A DNA stretch of 64,000 nucleotides from Muscardinus avellanarius (Eukaryota; Chordata; Mammalia; Rodentia; Gliridae), in assembly GCA_963383645.1 (NCBI GenBank), contig OY726557.1, positions 126,752,603 to 126,816,602 on the forward strand, in the 5' to 3' direction. Positions 1-11,389 of the stretch are shown piece by piece; position 1 is the stretch's first letter, and each line of letters starts with the position of its first letter. The position numbers were made by a program, and so were the translations under genes. The notes beneath the pieces are model-generated. The model made no database searches. It worked only from the letters and a program-made list of their open reading frames with translations, and was not told where the DNA came from.

Positions 1-44
1 CTGGCTAAACCGTGTGCGTGCGTGCGTGCATGTGTGTGTCTGTG

Positions 45-440
45 TTGCCAGGGATTGAAACCAGGGGCATTCTACCTCCAAGCTACACCCCCAGCCCTAT
101 TTTTTATTCTTCATTTTGAAACAGGAGCTTGCTAAGTTGCAGAGGGTCTACGTAGCTGAGACTGGCCGAGAACTTGCGATCCTCCTTTCCCAGCCTCCTA
201 AATGCTAGAATTTACAGATGTATGCCACCACACCTGACTCACAGAACCCTATTCTTTTTTTTTTTTTTTTCCAGGTCTGGGGATGGAACCCAGAGGCATT
301 TGACCTCCGAGCTACACCCTCTGCCCAATTTTTTATTCTTTATTTTGAAACAGGGTCTCACTGAATTGCAGAGGGCCTCACTAAGTAAGCTGAGGCTGTC
401 TGCAAACCGCGATCCTCCTGTCTCAGCCTCCCAAATGCTG
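45..440 (-). repeat. Two antisense B1-dID SINEs in tandem
   Basis: Two minus-strand dimeric SINEs, 45-240 and 254-440. Each reads, on the plus strand, an ID-like block (GGGATTGAAACCAGGGG), a linker ATTTTTTATTCTT, then the B1 reverse complement (TCAGCCTCC...). The second is cut off inside its B1 half and is preceded by a T-run (its poly-A tail). A degenerate TG/CG microsatellite lies at 10-45. Confidence 0.85.
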
Positions 441-465
441 ACAACCCTATTCTTAAGTCCATTTA

Positions 466-562
466 TATAGGAAGAAACAGAGGGTGGGAAAGATTAAACT
501 TGGTCATGGTCACAGAGCTGGCGAGCAGCCAAGCTGAGTCTTGGACCCAGGCCTGTTTGCAA
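466..562 (+). repeat. MIR SINE fragment
   Basis: The order GAAGAAACAGAGGG, GGTCACAGAGCTGG and GGACCCAGGCCTGT follows the core and tRNA-like part of the ancient mammalian MIR SINE. It is heavily diverged. Confidence 0.6.
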
Positions 563-1425
563 TAGCTGCACCTTTCAGGTGGATCTTGTCTTACCTGTCT
601 GATCTGTTACCTAAAAAAAAGAGGCCCTGCCTCAAAGGCATAAAGGGGTTTGCTCCAGGCCATGGTGTGTTAGTGTCTAAAGCACAAACCCCTGCCTCTG
701 TGGGCTGCCCTGAACCTGCACCCGCCCTTCGCCTGCACTGCTTCATCTCGGTGGAGCAGGCCTTGGGCTTGTCAGCTTCTCAGTTGGGCAGTCCAGGGCT
801 CTCTTCCTTCCTCCTTCCTCTTTCCATCTTCCATCCCTTCATCCCTCCTCCCAGCTTCCCTCCTACCCTGCCGCCCCCTCCCAGCCCCCACCCTGCCGCT
901 TTCCCGCCTGTAATTGCTTCCATCTGGCCCGCCTGCGGCTCCTATTCCTTTGGAAATGTGGCTTCTGGCCGCCCACATGGCTGCAAGGCCTCATCCGGCA
1001 ACCACAGCTACACGTGGGGAAGGGGAGGAGGGGCCGCACGGGGGTCTGAGTTCAGCATCACCAGATTCCTGCCAGGTGGAGCACCTTAGCTGCCCGGCCC
1101 TCCGCATGCCCCATCCTGGGCTGGCCAAGGCTAAAGAAGACTCCATTCTGCATCCAGCAGGTACTCCCCCTGTGCCCTGACAACCTCAGTAGCCCTCTCT
1201 GTCCTCTCGAGGGCGCTCAGAGAAGTAGAGGCCAGTGGGGGCCCGCTGTTGGGAATCATTGAGAGGGAAGCCACACAGTGCAGTTAGTGGCAGAGCTTGA
1301 GGGTTCTTGGGAGCTCTGGGCAGGTCAGATTGGAGTGCCTTGTTTTGTTTGACCCTAAATGATTGACACAGAACAGAGAGACGATGCCCCACATTTTGCC
1401 CTGATGTAAAATTCGCACACTGTAA
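563..1425. other. Single-copy block, no gene recognised
   Basis: Moderately GC-rich sequence without SINEs. It holds a C/T-rich stretch at about 800-900 and a block around 910-1,080 that is not repetitive. Open frames here show no family features and overlap on both strands, so I read them as chance. It could contain regulatory or noncoding-exon sequence, but I see no convincing splice-site pair. Confidence 0.4.
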
Positions 1426-1757
1426 GTGGGGCGAGGTGGCACACACCTGTAATCCCAGCACTTGAGAGGCTGAGACAGGAGGATCGCAGGTTTGCGGCCA
1501 GCCTCAGCTACTTAGTGAGACCTCTGCAACTTAGTGAGACCCCATTTCAAAAGAAAGAATAAAAAATAGGGCTAGGGGTATGAGCTCGGAGGTAGAATGC
1601 CCCTGGTTTCAACCCCTAGTACTGCAAAAATAAAATTTGCACATTCTAAGAGTGCATTAATACTCTGTTAACCCCGTTGCCCAAGATTCTGCAGAAAGAT
1701 GAGTGTGGTGGTGCACACTCATAATCTCAGTACTTGGGAAGCTGAGACGGAAGCATC
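1426..1757 (+). repeat. B1-dID SINE plus B1 fragment
   Basis: A full-length plus-strand B1-dID at 1,426-1,637 (GAGGTGGCACACACCTGTAA to CTAGTACTGCAAAAATAAAA). A second B1 5' fragment follows at 1,698-1,757. Confidence 0.85.
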
Positions 1758-1906
1758 ACACAGACCTGTAGCCTTGACGGGGGCAGTAGAGAGGGGAGGT
1801 GGGCACTGGTTGGGGGCCTGTTTGTGATGAGGAATGGCAGTTTTAAGGCATATTCCTGAGATGCTAGGAGTTTAATGTAAGCTCCAGGAACTTGTTTAAT
1901 GCTATA

Positions 1907-1910
<4 letters not shown>

Positions 1911-1958
<48 letters not shown>

Positions 1959-2127
1959 ACTGGGGATTGAGCCCAGGGGCATTTTATTCTTTTATTTGGA
2001 AACAGGGTCTCACCAAGCTCCGGAGGACCTCACTAAGTTGTTGAGGCTGGCCGTAAACCTGCCATCCTCCTGTCTCAGCCTCCCAAGTACTGGGATTACA
2101 AGCGTAGGTCCCCATGTCTGGCTTCTA
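1911..2127 (-). repeat. (GT)n microsatellite joined to antisense B1-dID
   Basis: An uninterrupted GT run occupies 1,911-1,957. A minus-strand B1-dID follows directly (1,958-2,127). The microsatellite sits where the SINE poly-A tail would be, a pattern repeated many times in this window. Confidence 0.85.
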
Positions 2128-2601
2128 ACTTTGTCCTTTTGCCTTCCTGGCCCTCTTCCTCCTTTCCTGAGGGCAAAAGATAAAAGAGATGTTGTGACCA
2201 GGAACTATTTATCAAAGGATGACTGGCTCCAGTCTCTGCTGTCAGCTCAGGGGTCTCTATTCAGATAACATGGAAGCCGGAGGGAGCCTCGGTGGTGCTG
2301 GATGGGAGGCCATCCCTGAGGAGGGCCTGCCCACTCCCACCAGGCCCAGCTGAATACTGTTCTGCACCTGTTACCCTCTTCAACAGCCTTGGGGGGGTCC
2401 CTGCACAGACTGTTCCTGTCACCTTCTGTCCCTGTGTCAGTTATCTCCTTATTTGGGGGTCAAGAAAAGTACTCCTGGGGGTACTGCTTTCACTTGGGTG
2501 GTATTTGTGGAGTAAGGGGTTCACCCACATTTGCTTCAATCTGCTCGCCTCCACTTTTATTTCTTCTACGTACTAGGTTTCCATTTAAAATTTCTTCTGA
2601 A
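2128..2601. other. Single-copy block, nothing recognised
   Basis: No repeat family or splice-site pair stands out. It lies between two SINEs. Confidence 0.4.
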
Positions 2602-2993
2602 AGCCGGGCGTGGTGGTGCACATTTATAATCCCAGTTCTTGGGATTGAAACAGGAAGATAGCAAGTGTGCAGCCAGCCTCAGCTGCTTGTTGAGGACCTC
2701 TGCAACCTAAACCCTGTTTAAAAATAATGCTTAAAAAAATAGGGCTGAAGCCAGGCGTGGTGGCACACGCTTGTAATGCCAGCATTTGGGAGGCGGAGAC
2801 AGGAGGATCGCGCAGGTTCAAAGCCAGCTGCGCTGGTTTAAGAGACCGTTTCTAAATAAAAAAGTATAAAATAGGTCTGGGAGTGTAGCCCAGAGGTAGA
2901 AGGGCTTCTAGGAACCCCAGTACCACAAAAAAAAGAATAAAAAATAGGGCAGTGGGTGTAGCTTAGAGGTTAAAAGCCCCTGGGTTCCATCTC

Positions 2994-3046
<53 letters not shown>

Positions 3047-3110
3047 GCTGGGGTTGTAGCTCAAAGATAGAATGCCTCTGGATTCAATCCCCTGTACTGC
3101 AAATTAAATA
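2602..3110 (+). repeat. Nested plus-strand SINE cluster with (CA)n
   Basis: B1-dID at 2,602-2,748. A second copy at 2,750-2,935 belongs to a variant whose ID half reads GCTTCTAGGAACCCCAGTACC. Two isolated ID-like halves follow at 2,940-2,996 and 3,044-3,110, separated by a (CA)n tract at 2,997-3,043. Confidence 0.8.
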
Positions 3111-3220
3111 AATAAATAAAATAAAATTTCTTTTGAAACTAGGACAGAGGGTTTCTTGGCTTAACAAGTTTTTTGGAAGACTCCCTACCCCCACTGGGCT
3201 CCATAAGAATATTTGTTCTC

Positions 3221-3420
3221 AAGCCAGGTATGATGGTACACACCTGTAATCCCAGTACTTGGGAGGCTGAGACAGGAGGATTGCAGGTGCGAGGTCAGCC
3301 TCAGCAAGTGGTGAGATGTTACTCAACCTAGTGAGACCCTGTTTCAAAGTAAAAATAAAACAGACCCGGGGTGTAGTTCAGAGGTAGAATGCTCCTGGGT
3401 TCAATCCCCAGTACTAAAAG
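3221..3420 (+). repeat. B1-dID SINE
   Basis: Full dimer from AGCCAGGTATGATGGTACAC to TCAATCCCCAGTACTAAAAG. Confidence 0.85.
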
Positions 3421-3543
3421 AAAAAAAGAGTTCTCGTTTTCTCCGGAGTGGGCCACCGGTATTCTTACCTCCTTGACTCTACTCCCGCTGCCTCCCACCC
3501 CTGCAACTTGGGCATCTTTGGTAACGACTGAACTAACTTTCCT

Positions 3544-3544
3544 C

Positions 3545-3603
<59 letters not shown>

Positions 3604-3901
3604 GTACTATAATTGATTGAACTCAGGGGAATTCTACCTCCGAGCTATGTCCCCAGCCCTTTCCATTTTCAAAATTATTTACTCATTTACTTATTTGTTT
3701 CTGTGGTACTGGGGCTGGAACCCAGGGGCATTCTACCTCTGAACTACACCCCCAGCCCAATTTTATTTTTCTTTTGAAACAAGATCTCACTAGGTTGATG
3801 AGTCTCACTATTAGGTGAGGCTGTCCTTGAACCTGTGATCCTCCTGTAATCAGCCTCTCAAATACTGGGACTACAGATGTGTATCACTGTGCCTGGCTTA
3901 C

Positions 3902-3948
<47 letters not shown>

Positions 3949-4153
3949 TTTTTTTTTCTTTTTTTGCAGTACAAGGGATTGAACCCAGGGACATTCTACC
4001 TCTGAGCTATACCCACAACTCTATTTTTATTCGTTATTTTGAAAGAAGGTCTTGCTAAGTTGCGGAAAGCCTCACTAAGTAGCTGAGGCTGGCTTCAAAC
4101 CCGTCTCAGCCTTCCAAATAGTAGGATTACAAGTGTGCCACACCTCACCTGGC
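3544..4153 (-). repeat. (TTTC)n arrays and three antisense SINEs
   Basis: Tetranucleotide TTTC arrays at 3,544-3,603 and 3,901-3,950 each sit at the poly-A side of an antisense SINE. The SINEs are an ID half at 3,604-3,664 and B1-dID dimers at 3,702-3,899 and 3,965-4,153. Confidence 0.85.
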
Positions 4154-4373
4154 TGAGCGCCTACTTTTTGATCCAGAGAAAGAGGGTCAGGTGACTGGGT
4201 AGGAGTTCCTACTGTCTCCTCTCTGTCCAGCTATATGAATCCCATTACGTTTTGGACTTGATTAGTTCTTAATCAGGACAGCTGTTCATTAGGGTACAGA
4301 TATCTGTACAGATACAGGTATCTGTCCCACTGCTAGAGCCTCTGATGCAAACAAGAGTTAAAGAGATCCCCCC

Positions 4374-4565
4374 CAAGGGTACAGTAGCACACACCTATCA
4401 TCTCATCATCTTAGCAACTCAGGAGGCTGAGGCAGGAGCATCACATGTTCAAGGCTAGCCTGGGCAGCTTAGTGATGCCCTGAATCAAAATAATTAAAAA
4501 TAAGGGCTGCGGGTATAGCTCAGTGGTAGAGTGTCCTTGGGTTCAATCCCCAGCACTTCCTAAAA
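4374..4565 (+). repeat. Older B1-ID dimer
   Basis: The ID half (GGTATAGCTCAGTGGTAGAG) is closer to a true ID element than most copies here. The B1 half has the CCTGGGCAGCTTAGTGA variant. The flank is short single-copy sequence. Confidence 0.75.
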
Positions 4566-4699
4566 GGGAAAGAGGAAGCAGTCCCAGAGGTGGACTGATA
4601 ATCACAGGCCAGTGGGAGGACCTGGACTAGCTCCTTCAATGTTGTGTCCCAGCCCCTGGGACCACGCTAGCATGCAATAGCTGCTCCATAGATAATTAC

Positions 4700-4770
4700 T
4701 TTTGTAAATGATAGAGTCAAAGCTCAGAAAAGTCATTGAATTGTTCAAGGTCCAGCCTGGGAGGAGGCAG
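4700..4770 (+). repeat. MIR-like fragment
   Basis: AAAGCTCAGAAAAGTCATTG...TTCAAGGTCCAGCC resembles the MIR core. Diverged and short. Confidence 0.4.
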
Positions 4771-5099
4771 AGCATTGCCTGGCTGGGCTAGGCCTGGGAG
4801 TGACCCTGGTCATCTCTGTCCCTCTCACCCACCCTGGGCCCTTCCTGTCTGTTCTCCAAACCCTGAAGTTCTGGGATTGTTGAGGCTGTGACTCCCTGGG
4901 CATGGTGGGTCATGACCACTGGTCTGGAAATGCCCACTCTGCTGGCCTGGCCTGGCTGTGTCCACCCGAGGGGGTCGGGTCCAAGGGGTTGGAGGGGAGG
5001 GTGTGTTGATGGAGAGGGGAAGACTGTCCTCACAGGTGTTTGATGTGGGACCATCTTTTCAGACCTTCTGTGCTTTCTTCTTAATCCGTATGGTTCTCT
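4771..5099. other. Single-copy block, nothing recognised
   Basis: GC-rich single-copy sequence. Overlapping open frames on both strands have no recognisable protein features. Confidence 0.35.
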
Positions 5100-5533
5100 T
5101 CCTCTTCTTTTTCTTCTCCTCCTCCTTTTTCTTTTTTCTTTTTTTGATATTAAGTATTGACTCAGGCGATCTACCTCAGAGCTACCCCTCTAGTCCTTTT
5201 AAATTTTTTTTTTTTTTTTTGGTGTGTGTGTGTGTGTATGGTGTGGTACTGGGGTTTGAACCTAGAGGCATTCTACCTTCAAGCTGCACCCACAGAGTGA
5301 TATTATTTCTTATTTGAAAACAAGGTCTTGCTAGGCTGATGGGAGTCTCACTACTTGCTGAAGTTGTTCTCAAACCTGTGATTCTCCTGTCTCAGCCTCC
5401 TGAGTACAGGGGTCACAGGCGAGCACCACCATGCCCAGCTCTCTGATTTTTTATTTTGAAAAAGGTTTTCCCTAAATTGCTGAGGATTGGTCTCAAACCT
5501 GCGATCCTCCTGTCTTGGCCTCCCGGGTACTGA
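5100..5533 (-). repeat. Pyrimidine tract and antisense SINE pair
   Basis: A T/C-rich run (5,100-5,150), a T-run plus (GT)n (5,200-5,238), a full antisense B1-dID (5,240-5,441) and a B1 half of a second copy (5,442-5,533). Confidence 0.8.
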
Positions 5534-5702
5534 CTTTTGATTTTCAATTCTTTTCTGTCTTCCCTCTCTTCCCCTTGAGATATACCTCACCTTTCACATT
5601 TTTTCTTTTTTCCTTCCTTTGGTGTTGTCCTCTCCCAGGGAGCCATCTCCCTTGGTATACTGGCCTTCTCACTTATCTCTCTGCCTTTCTTCCTTTTCCC
5701 TG

Positions 5703-6010
5703 TTTTTGCGGAACTGGGGATTGAACCCAGGGGCATACTACCTCCAAGCTATACACATAGCCCTAATTTTTATTCTTTGTTTTAAAACAGGGTCTCACTA
5801 AATTGCAGGGAGCTTCACGAAGTGGCTGAGGCTGGCCATGAACCTGCGATCCTCCTGTCTCAGCCTCCCAATTATTGGGATTTCAAGCGTGTGCCACCAT
5901 GCCTGGCTTCCTTTTTATTTTTTTTATTTTGAGACTGGGTCTCTCTAAATTGCCCAGCTGCTTCTGGAGTCCCTGGGATTAGAGGGCTACACCACCACAC
6001 TTGCCCTCCA
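5703..6010 (-). repeat. Antisense B1-dID plus diverged B1
   Basis: Complete dimer at 5,703-5,909. A diverged B1 half follows at 5,910-6,010. Confidence 0.8.
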
Positions 6011-6424
6011 CCTTTGTTCCTGCGTCCTTCTTTCTCTCCTTCCCTCTGTTCCCCTACTCCTCCCCCCATCCCTAGGCCTCAGCATTAGGTTGTCCTCATG
6101 GGGATGGCCAGGTTGGTTTCACTGGAGGGCCAGGGGTGCTTAGGATAGCCTTCTCCAGAGCCCATAGGGAGCCTCAGATGCCGCAGCTCTGGTATGATAG
6201 AACAAAAATGGCTCTTTCAGCTGTGGGGTGGGGGAAGGACCTTGTCAGAGAATGCAATCCTGTGACTGCTGTTTCTGCCCATGACCCACCCCGTGGACAT
6301 CTCCCTGGGCAGGTAGGCGGGATCTTGTCCCTCACAGCCTGAGGGGCTCCTGATGGGCTCCTGAGGGGCTGGTGGACGGAGCTTCTCTGGTCTCTGACTT
6401 CCACCTCCACCTTCCTCTCTCCAG

Positions 6425-6512
6425 AGCTCCAGCTCTGTCCCCCAGAGGTGCCTGCTAGGATGGAGGGAGCTGGCCAGAGCAGAGAGGAGGTTTCTGCTCA
6501 GACCCCTGCCAG
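6425..6512 (+). other. Candidate 5' noncoding exon (ST3GAL4?)
   Basis: An 88-nt segment lies between a strong acceptor (long pyrimidine tract ending CTTCCTCTCTCCAG) and a consensus donor (CCAG|GTGAGC). Its ATG at 6,460 opens 17 codons plus two bases. If joined to the exon at 33,339 this frame continues in register with the short upstream frame there and stops six bases before the main ST3GAL4 start. ST3GAL4 is known to use several 5' noncoding exons. No transcript evidence is available here, so assignment to ST3GAL4 is inference. Confidence 0.4.
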
Positions 6513-8951
6513 GTGAGCGCACTGATTGTGCTTGGGCTGATGCATGCGTTTGCATGTGCGTGAGTGCGCCTATAAGCGTGCAAATGGGCATGCACCTGTG
6601 CCACGTGTGAGACAGTCTGTGGGCTCTTATCTGTGTGTGACGGAACTTGGGGTGCACTGGTGCTGAGGCTGGCCTGCACCCTCCCCCTGGGGCAGCACCA
6701 AGTTGCCTGACCCAGGCCCAGCTTTGCCTCCCTGTGGTCCGTGACCCTAGCTTAGCACTGTGCCTCTCTTCTGTCTTAGGGGCCAGCTGGTCCCCTGCTG
6801 TGGTCCCACGCAGTGGTGACTGATCCCTGGCCACCCATTCAGCTGTCTGGGGGCCCTGGGGCCAGTATTTGTCCCGTCTCCCCAAATGGAGGCGTGTAGG
6901 GGCTTCCTGCCCAGAGTCTCAACCCTGCCAAGGCGGAGAGAATGGGGAACAGCTGCGTTGGCTGTGGCCAGCTCCGTATGGATTTGGTTTGACGACAAAG
7001 CTCCTCTGTGTGTCCTCTGGCCCCTTACATAATCCGGGGTGGGGCGGGGGAGGCAGCCGGAGGAGGCACGGGGTGGGATGGCCCAGAAGGGGACAAGGAC
7101 CAACAGGGAAGAGAGACCATTGAGAAGCAGTGGGAAGAGAGGAGAGACGTCCCTTCCTGCCTCCTGGGGTGGGAAGGCAATGGATTCCAGGTCCTGGGTC
7201 CTTGGCTGTGGATTCTGTCTTCTCCTTGGGTCCTTCCCACCAGTCCTTTACCAGCTAAGGAGGGGCCATGGGGCCTGTCCTGGAGTGAGGCCAGGTGGGG
7301 CTTGGGGATGGGCCAGAGGCTAGTTCTTGGCTACACCCTTTAACAGGTTCCAGAAAGCAGGGGACTCATTCCCTCTCTTGCCCTAGGCTTCTCCTTTCTC
7401 CTCCCTGGCTAGCCCTGCTTTCAGAACCTTCAGGGCCTTGCTTCTTTGCAGTACTCAGGAGGCAGATTCAGGCAGCCCTTCCCTGTGCCCCACCAGGTGG
7501 CCCCAAGCCCCTCCGCACCCCACTCGGCCAGCCTCCTGCCCAGGAACCCCCCAGATCAGTGTTAGCTTCTGCACCCCTGCCCCTAGTGACCCAAACTTCC
7601 CCTCTTACCAAGTCCCTGTGGCTGCTGTTGAATAGAGTGGGAAGAAAATGTCCTCTTTCTGGAACAGCTGGACAGACAGCCCTATGAAGCCAGGTGTGCC
7701 GGCCAGGCCTGGGTGTGTCCTGGGACCAGCTGGTGGTGGTGGTTACGTGTCCTAGGGCCCTAAGCATTCAGCCTCTCCTAGGCAGGAGAACGCAGCCACT
7801 CCAAGGGACCAGGCCGATTGGCTGGACTCTCCTCTCCTGCCTTCAGGTGGACCAGGGTCCTGTGGTGACTCGCTCCTGATCTGTCTCAGGCCTGTGCACC
7901 TCTGTGCCTGAGTTTCTCTGAGACCTTTCCGATTGCCAGTCCTTGCTGGATTTGTACATGTCCTGAGTGGGTGCTTGTCCCCACGCTGTGGTGCACGGGT
8001 AGGCTGTGTTCTTTCAATTTGAGCAAAAGGATATCTCATCAAAGGGCAGAGGGTTGGAGCAGCTGGCTGAGGCACTGGACTACCCTGGGCATGGATTTTG
8101 GGCCTAGAGGTGGGGCTGGGCTGGGCTTGACCTCTGTTGCTATATGCAGTTGATGTGGGGTCTCCTCCAGGACATGTCATATAGGACTCTGGGCCTGTTG
8201 CTCTGAGAGGTGGATGAGGGACTGAATCCTCAGTCCCCAGGCTCTCCTGGACATCTTGCTTTCCCATCACTTCCCCCAGGTCTGGGATGATCCTGGAATC
8301 ACTGCCGCCCCAGGGCTGGAGCCCGGGAGGTCTGAGTGGGTGGGAAGGCCAGGTGGGTAGGGCCTAGACATTTCCTGGACTTGGGTGATCAGTGGGAGGG
8401 GAGGACAGTCCCTCTTGCATGGATGAGGCACGGACATAGCAGCTGGCCCGGAGGATGGTGAGTGTGTGCTGTGGTCACAGGGGCAGGAGAACCCCCACTG
8501 GGCAGCAGTATGCTGTGTGCGTGTCCAGCCATGCTGGAGACACAGCCATGGGGCCCATCAGTGTGGCTGGGCCCTGGCTGTGTATCTCCCCCTCTTTTGC
8601 TCCTGTAGCCCCCTCCCCAGCACCTCTGAGCATGACCAGAGCACAGCCAGATTCTCCCCTGAAGCTGGGTTTAGCAGAACAGGGACAGGGAGCCCAGGGC
8701 TTCCCTCTTCCTGGCCTTCAGAGGTCCCTAGAGGGCTGGTGAAGCCACTCCCTGCTCCTCTGGAGGCTGCAGGCTCCCAGCTGAGCTCCCGGGAACCTAC
8801 AGCCTGATAAACAAACAGTAGGAGCCAGAGCCGAAGTTGAAGGAACTGGCACAGCCACACGGAGGGCCACCAAGAATGGGGGAAGAGAGTGCCCCGGCCA
8901 AGGGGGTTCAGCAGGCCCCAGAAACTGTATGTGGAGGGGTGAGGGGGAGAG

Positions 8952-8953
<2 letters not shown>

Positions 8954-8998
<45 letters not shown>
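8954..8998. repeat. (GT)n microsatellite
   Basis: About 45 bp of uninterrupted GT dinucleotides in single-copy sequence, without an adjacent SINE. Confidence 0.95.
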
Positions 8999-8999
<1 letters not shown>

Positions 9000-9611
9000 T
9001 TGCAACAGGTGGGTTGGCTTGGTTGGGGGAAAGCCTGTGCCTCCTGGCTCTAAGCTGTGAGGGGGCTGTGGGTGCTCAGATAGAGTCACCTCCGTATCCC
9101 CCAGGGACCAGGTGAGCCCCCACAGAGGTAGCCCTGTTTCTCAGTGATAACCGAGCACCAGCCAGAGGGCCCCTTGCTCACAGAGTGCAGGGTCTGGTCC
9201 TTTCTGGTAGCACCTAGAACCTGAACTGCCCTCCCTTTCCCTCCCTCAGCCTTGCTTTTACTTTGGAGGCCGTGGTCCTGATGTGAACCCACCTCCTGAC
9301 TCTGAGCTCCTACCTTCTACCACCCACCGTTACCTCTGATGTTTCCAGGTAACAGGCTGATGCTGGAAGCAGAGGGCTTTCTTTTCCTTCCCCACTGTCG
9401 CAGTTCCCTCCTGGGGACCCCTTCCCTGGCCCCACTCCTCTGCCTCACATTCTGAACTCCTTTGACAACGCCCCGGGGCTCTAATGAGGATTCAGGAAAG
9501 GACTCTTCCCTGCCGATGACGTCCTGAAACTTCTTCATTCCTGAATTGCCGGGAAGGGCCAGTTTGTCAGTTTTGACCAGATGTTCTGGTGAGAGGAGGA
9601 GAGAGTGTGTG

Positions 9612-9685
9612 TCCTGCAGAGGTGACAGGACAGCAGAACAGGCAGAGTGGCCTGTGAGAATCCAGACTGCTCCCAGACCCTCCAA
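9612..9685. repeat. 74-bp direct repeat, copy 1
   Basis: Begins TCCTGCAGAGGTGACAGG and ends CCTCCAA. It matches 9,824-9,897 over 74 bp with one mismatch. This copy lies in single-copy sequence and is presumably the source. Confidence 0.9.
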
Positions 9686-9823
9686 AATAGAGCTGCAGCT
9701 AGCAGCATTCCTGGGATCGGCCATGGGGCAAAGCTGGAATTTTATCTATGGCATTCCTAGGACAGTGCCCTGCACTGTCCCCACTTGGAGACTTTAGGGG
9801 TGCAGAGGGTTCCTAACTCAGCC

Positions 9824-9897
9824 TCCTGCAGAGGTGACAGGACAGCAGAACAGGCAGAGTGGCCTGTGAGAATCCAGACTGCTCCCAGATCCTCCAA
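9824..9897. repeat. 74-bp direct repeat, copy 2, inside a SINE
   Basis: Second copy of 9,612-9,685. It replaces the middle of an antisense B1: the left flank ends CTCAGCCTCC and the right flank resumes AAGCGTGCACCACCAAG. A few bases are shared at each junction. Confidence 0.85.
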
Positions 9898-10210
9898 GCG
9901 TGCACCACCAAGCCCGGCTTATTCTTTATTTTTGAAGCAGGGTCTCACTAAGTTGCACAGGGCCTCACTAAGTAGCTGAGGCTGACTGCGAACCTGGATC
10001 CTCCTGTCTCAGCCTCTCAAGTAGCAGGATTACAAGTGTGTGCCACCATCCCCAGCTCTCCAGGGCCTTTCTTTTCTTTTCTTTTTTCTTTTTTTTTTTC
10101 TTGAAACAGGTTGGTGAGAGTCTTGCTGTGTTGCCGAGGCTAATCTTGAACCTGTGTAATCCTCTTGTCTCAGCCTCCCAGGTACTGGGATTATAGATAT
10201 ATAATCCTAT
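9898..10210 (-). repeat. Antisense SINE remnants
   Basis: B1 end at 9,898-9,918, a B1-dID lacking its ID half at 9,919-10,060, and a diverged B1 at 10,075-10,200 after a T-rich tract. Confidence 0.75.
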
Positions 10211-10465
10211 ATCCCCACTCCCGACTCAGATTTTTTTCACTCTGGACTTTTTGACTCTCCCCTGGTGCTAAAGCAATATGCATTCAGTGGAAACCATACT
10301 TGGGATTTGGAGAGTTTTGGGCTAGCTATCCTTAGTATGACTGTCTTGTGATGCTGGGCCATGGCAGTTAGCTGCGGCTTCCAGGCAGCCACACAGTCAC
10401 GAGGGGAATCACAGTACCCTGTGTTGCTAAGCCGGGAAGGTTAGGTGAATTCAATGCATTTTTTG

Positions 10466-10671
10466 AGGGGTGGGGGCTACTGGGGGTTGAACCCAGGGGC
10501 AGTCTACCTCTGGGCTACACCCCAGCCCTGTTTTATTTTTTATTTGGAAACAGGGACTCTAACTTGCTGAGAATCTCACTAAGTTTCTGAGGCTGGCCTC
10601 AAACCCATGATCCTCCTGTCTCAGCTGCCCAAGTACTGGGATTATAGGCATGTGCCGCCATACTTGGCTAT
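10466..10671 (-). repeat. Antisense B1-dID SINE
   Basis: Full dimer from CTACTGGGGGTTGAACCCAG to GTGCCGCCATACTTGGC. Confidence 0.85.
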
Positions 10672-10788
10672 TAAATACATTTTTGACTTGCAGTGTCTTC
10701 AGCTTCTCAGGACGCAGCCCCATCATTAAGTTAAGGCGCCTCTGTATCTGCTCTGCAGAGGCACATGAGCTCTGGAGATAAGGGGCCG

Positions 10789-10790
<2 letters not shown>

Positions 10791-10832
<42 letters not shown>
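10791..10832. repeat. (GT)n microsatellite
   Basis: Uninterrupted GT run in single-copy sequence (10,672-11,281), in which I recognise no gene. Confidence 0.95.
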
Positions 10833-10834
<2 letters not shown>

Positions 10835-11281
10835 CTCCTGTGGGCAGCCAGCACCCTGGTGGAGAGGGTGCATGTGTTGGCCCAGGCTGAGTGGATCTGT
10901 ATTCAACCCTTATTAGGAGGGGTTAGGCAGAAGTGGCCAAGGGCCTGGGCACCCACTCTAGGAGGTGTTACCGTCTAGAAAAGAGGGGCAGGGGAGAGGG
11001 TGAGAGTGACTTCTCCATTGCCACCCCGATCCCTACCCACCCTGCAAAGCAGGTGAGCCAGCCAGGAGTTCGTGGTAGAGGTATTTGTGGTGTCCTGGGG
11101 TTTGGATCCACGTCATCAGCTTCTCCTAGGCAGGAAGACATTTCTTACCTATAAACAGAAATTCAAGGTCACATCACATAAAATGATTTAGCAATTAAAC
11201 TTATCTTTTTAAAATTTATTTCCTGTTCTCCCTATTATGTATAATTGCAAGGTGCCAATGAAAAAAATTTTAAACATTAAT

Positions 11282-11365
11282 CCAGGGCTGGGCCTACGGC
11301 TGAGTGGTAAAACACTGTCTAGCATTTACAAAGCTCTGGGTTTGATCCCCAGCACTAGGGGAAAA
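11282..11365 (+). repeat. Solitary ID SINE
   Basis: A complete monomeric ID element (GGGCTGGGCCTACGGCTGAG ... TTTGATCCCCAGCACTAGGG) with the fuller tRNA-like body that the dimer's right half lacks. Confidence 0.85.
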
Positions 11366-11389
11366 CAAACACAAAGGATGCAGTTTACT

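Larger units (their letters stand above)
6011..9611. other. 3.6-kb SINE-free single-copy block
   Basis: The longest repeat-poor stretch in the 5' third. It contains the candidate exon at 6,425-6,512, a GC-rich segment at about 7,020-7,090 with GGGGCGGGG, and a (GT)n run. Many long open frames occur on both strands in overlapping registers, as expected for GC-rich noncoding DNA, and none looks like a known protein. It is a reasonable place for alternative ST3GAL4 promoters and noncoding exons, but this is inference. Confidence 0.4.

Noticed and set aside
541..1089. 182-codon plus-strand open frame
   Set aside because: Low-complexity Pro/Ser-rich translation over C/T-rich DNA, with open frames on the other strand too. 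No family features or splice context.
6217..6885. 222-codon minus-strand open frame
   Set aside because: Overlaps the plus-strand exon-like segment and other open frames in GC-rich single-copy DNA; no recognisable domain.
11282..11365. tRNA-like gene (A and B box of ID elements)
   Set aside because: ID SINEs are tRNA-derived and carry Pol III boxes, but these copies lack a complete tRNA fold and are dispersed retroposons.
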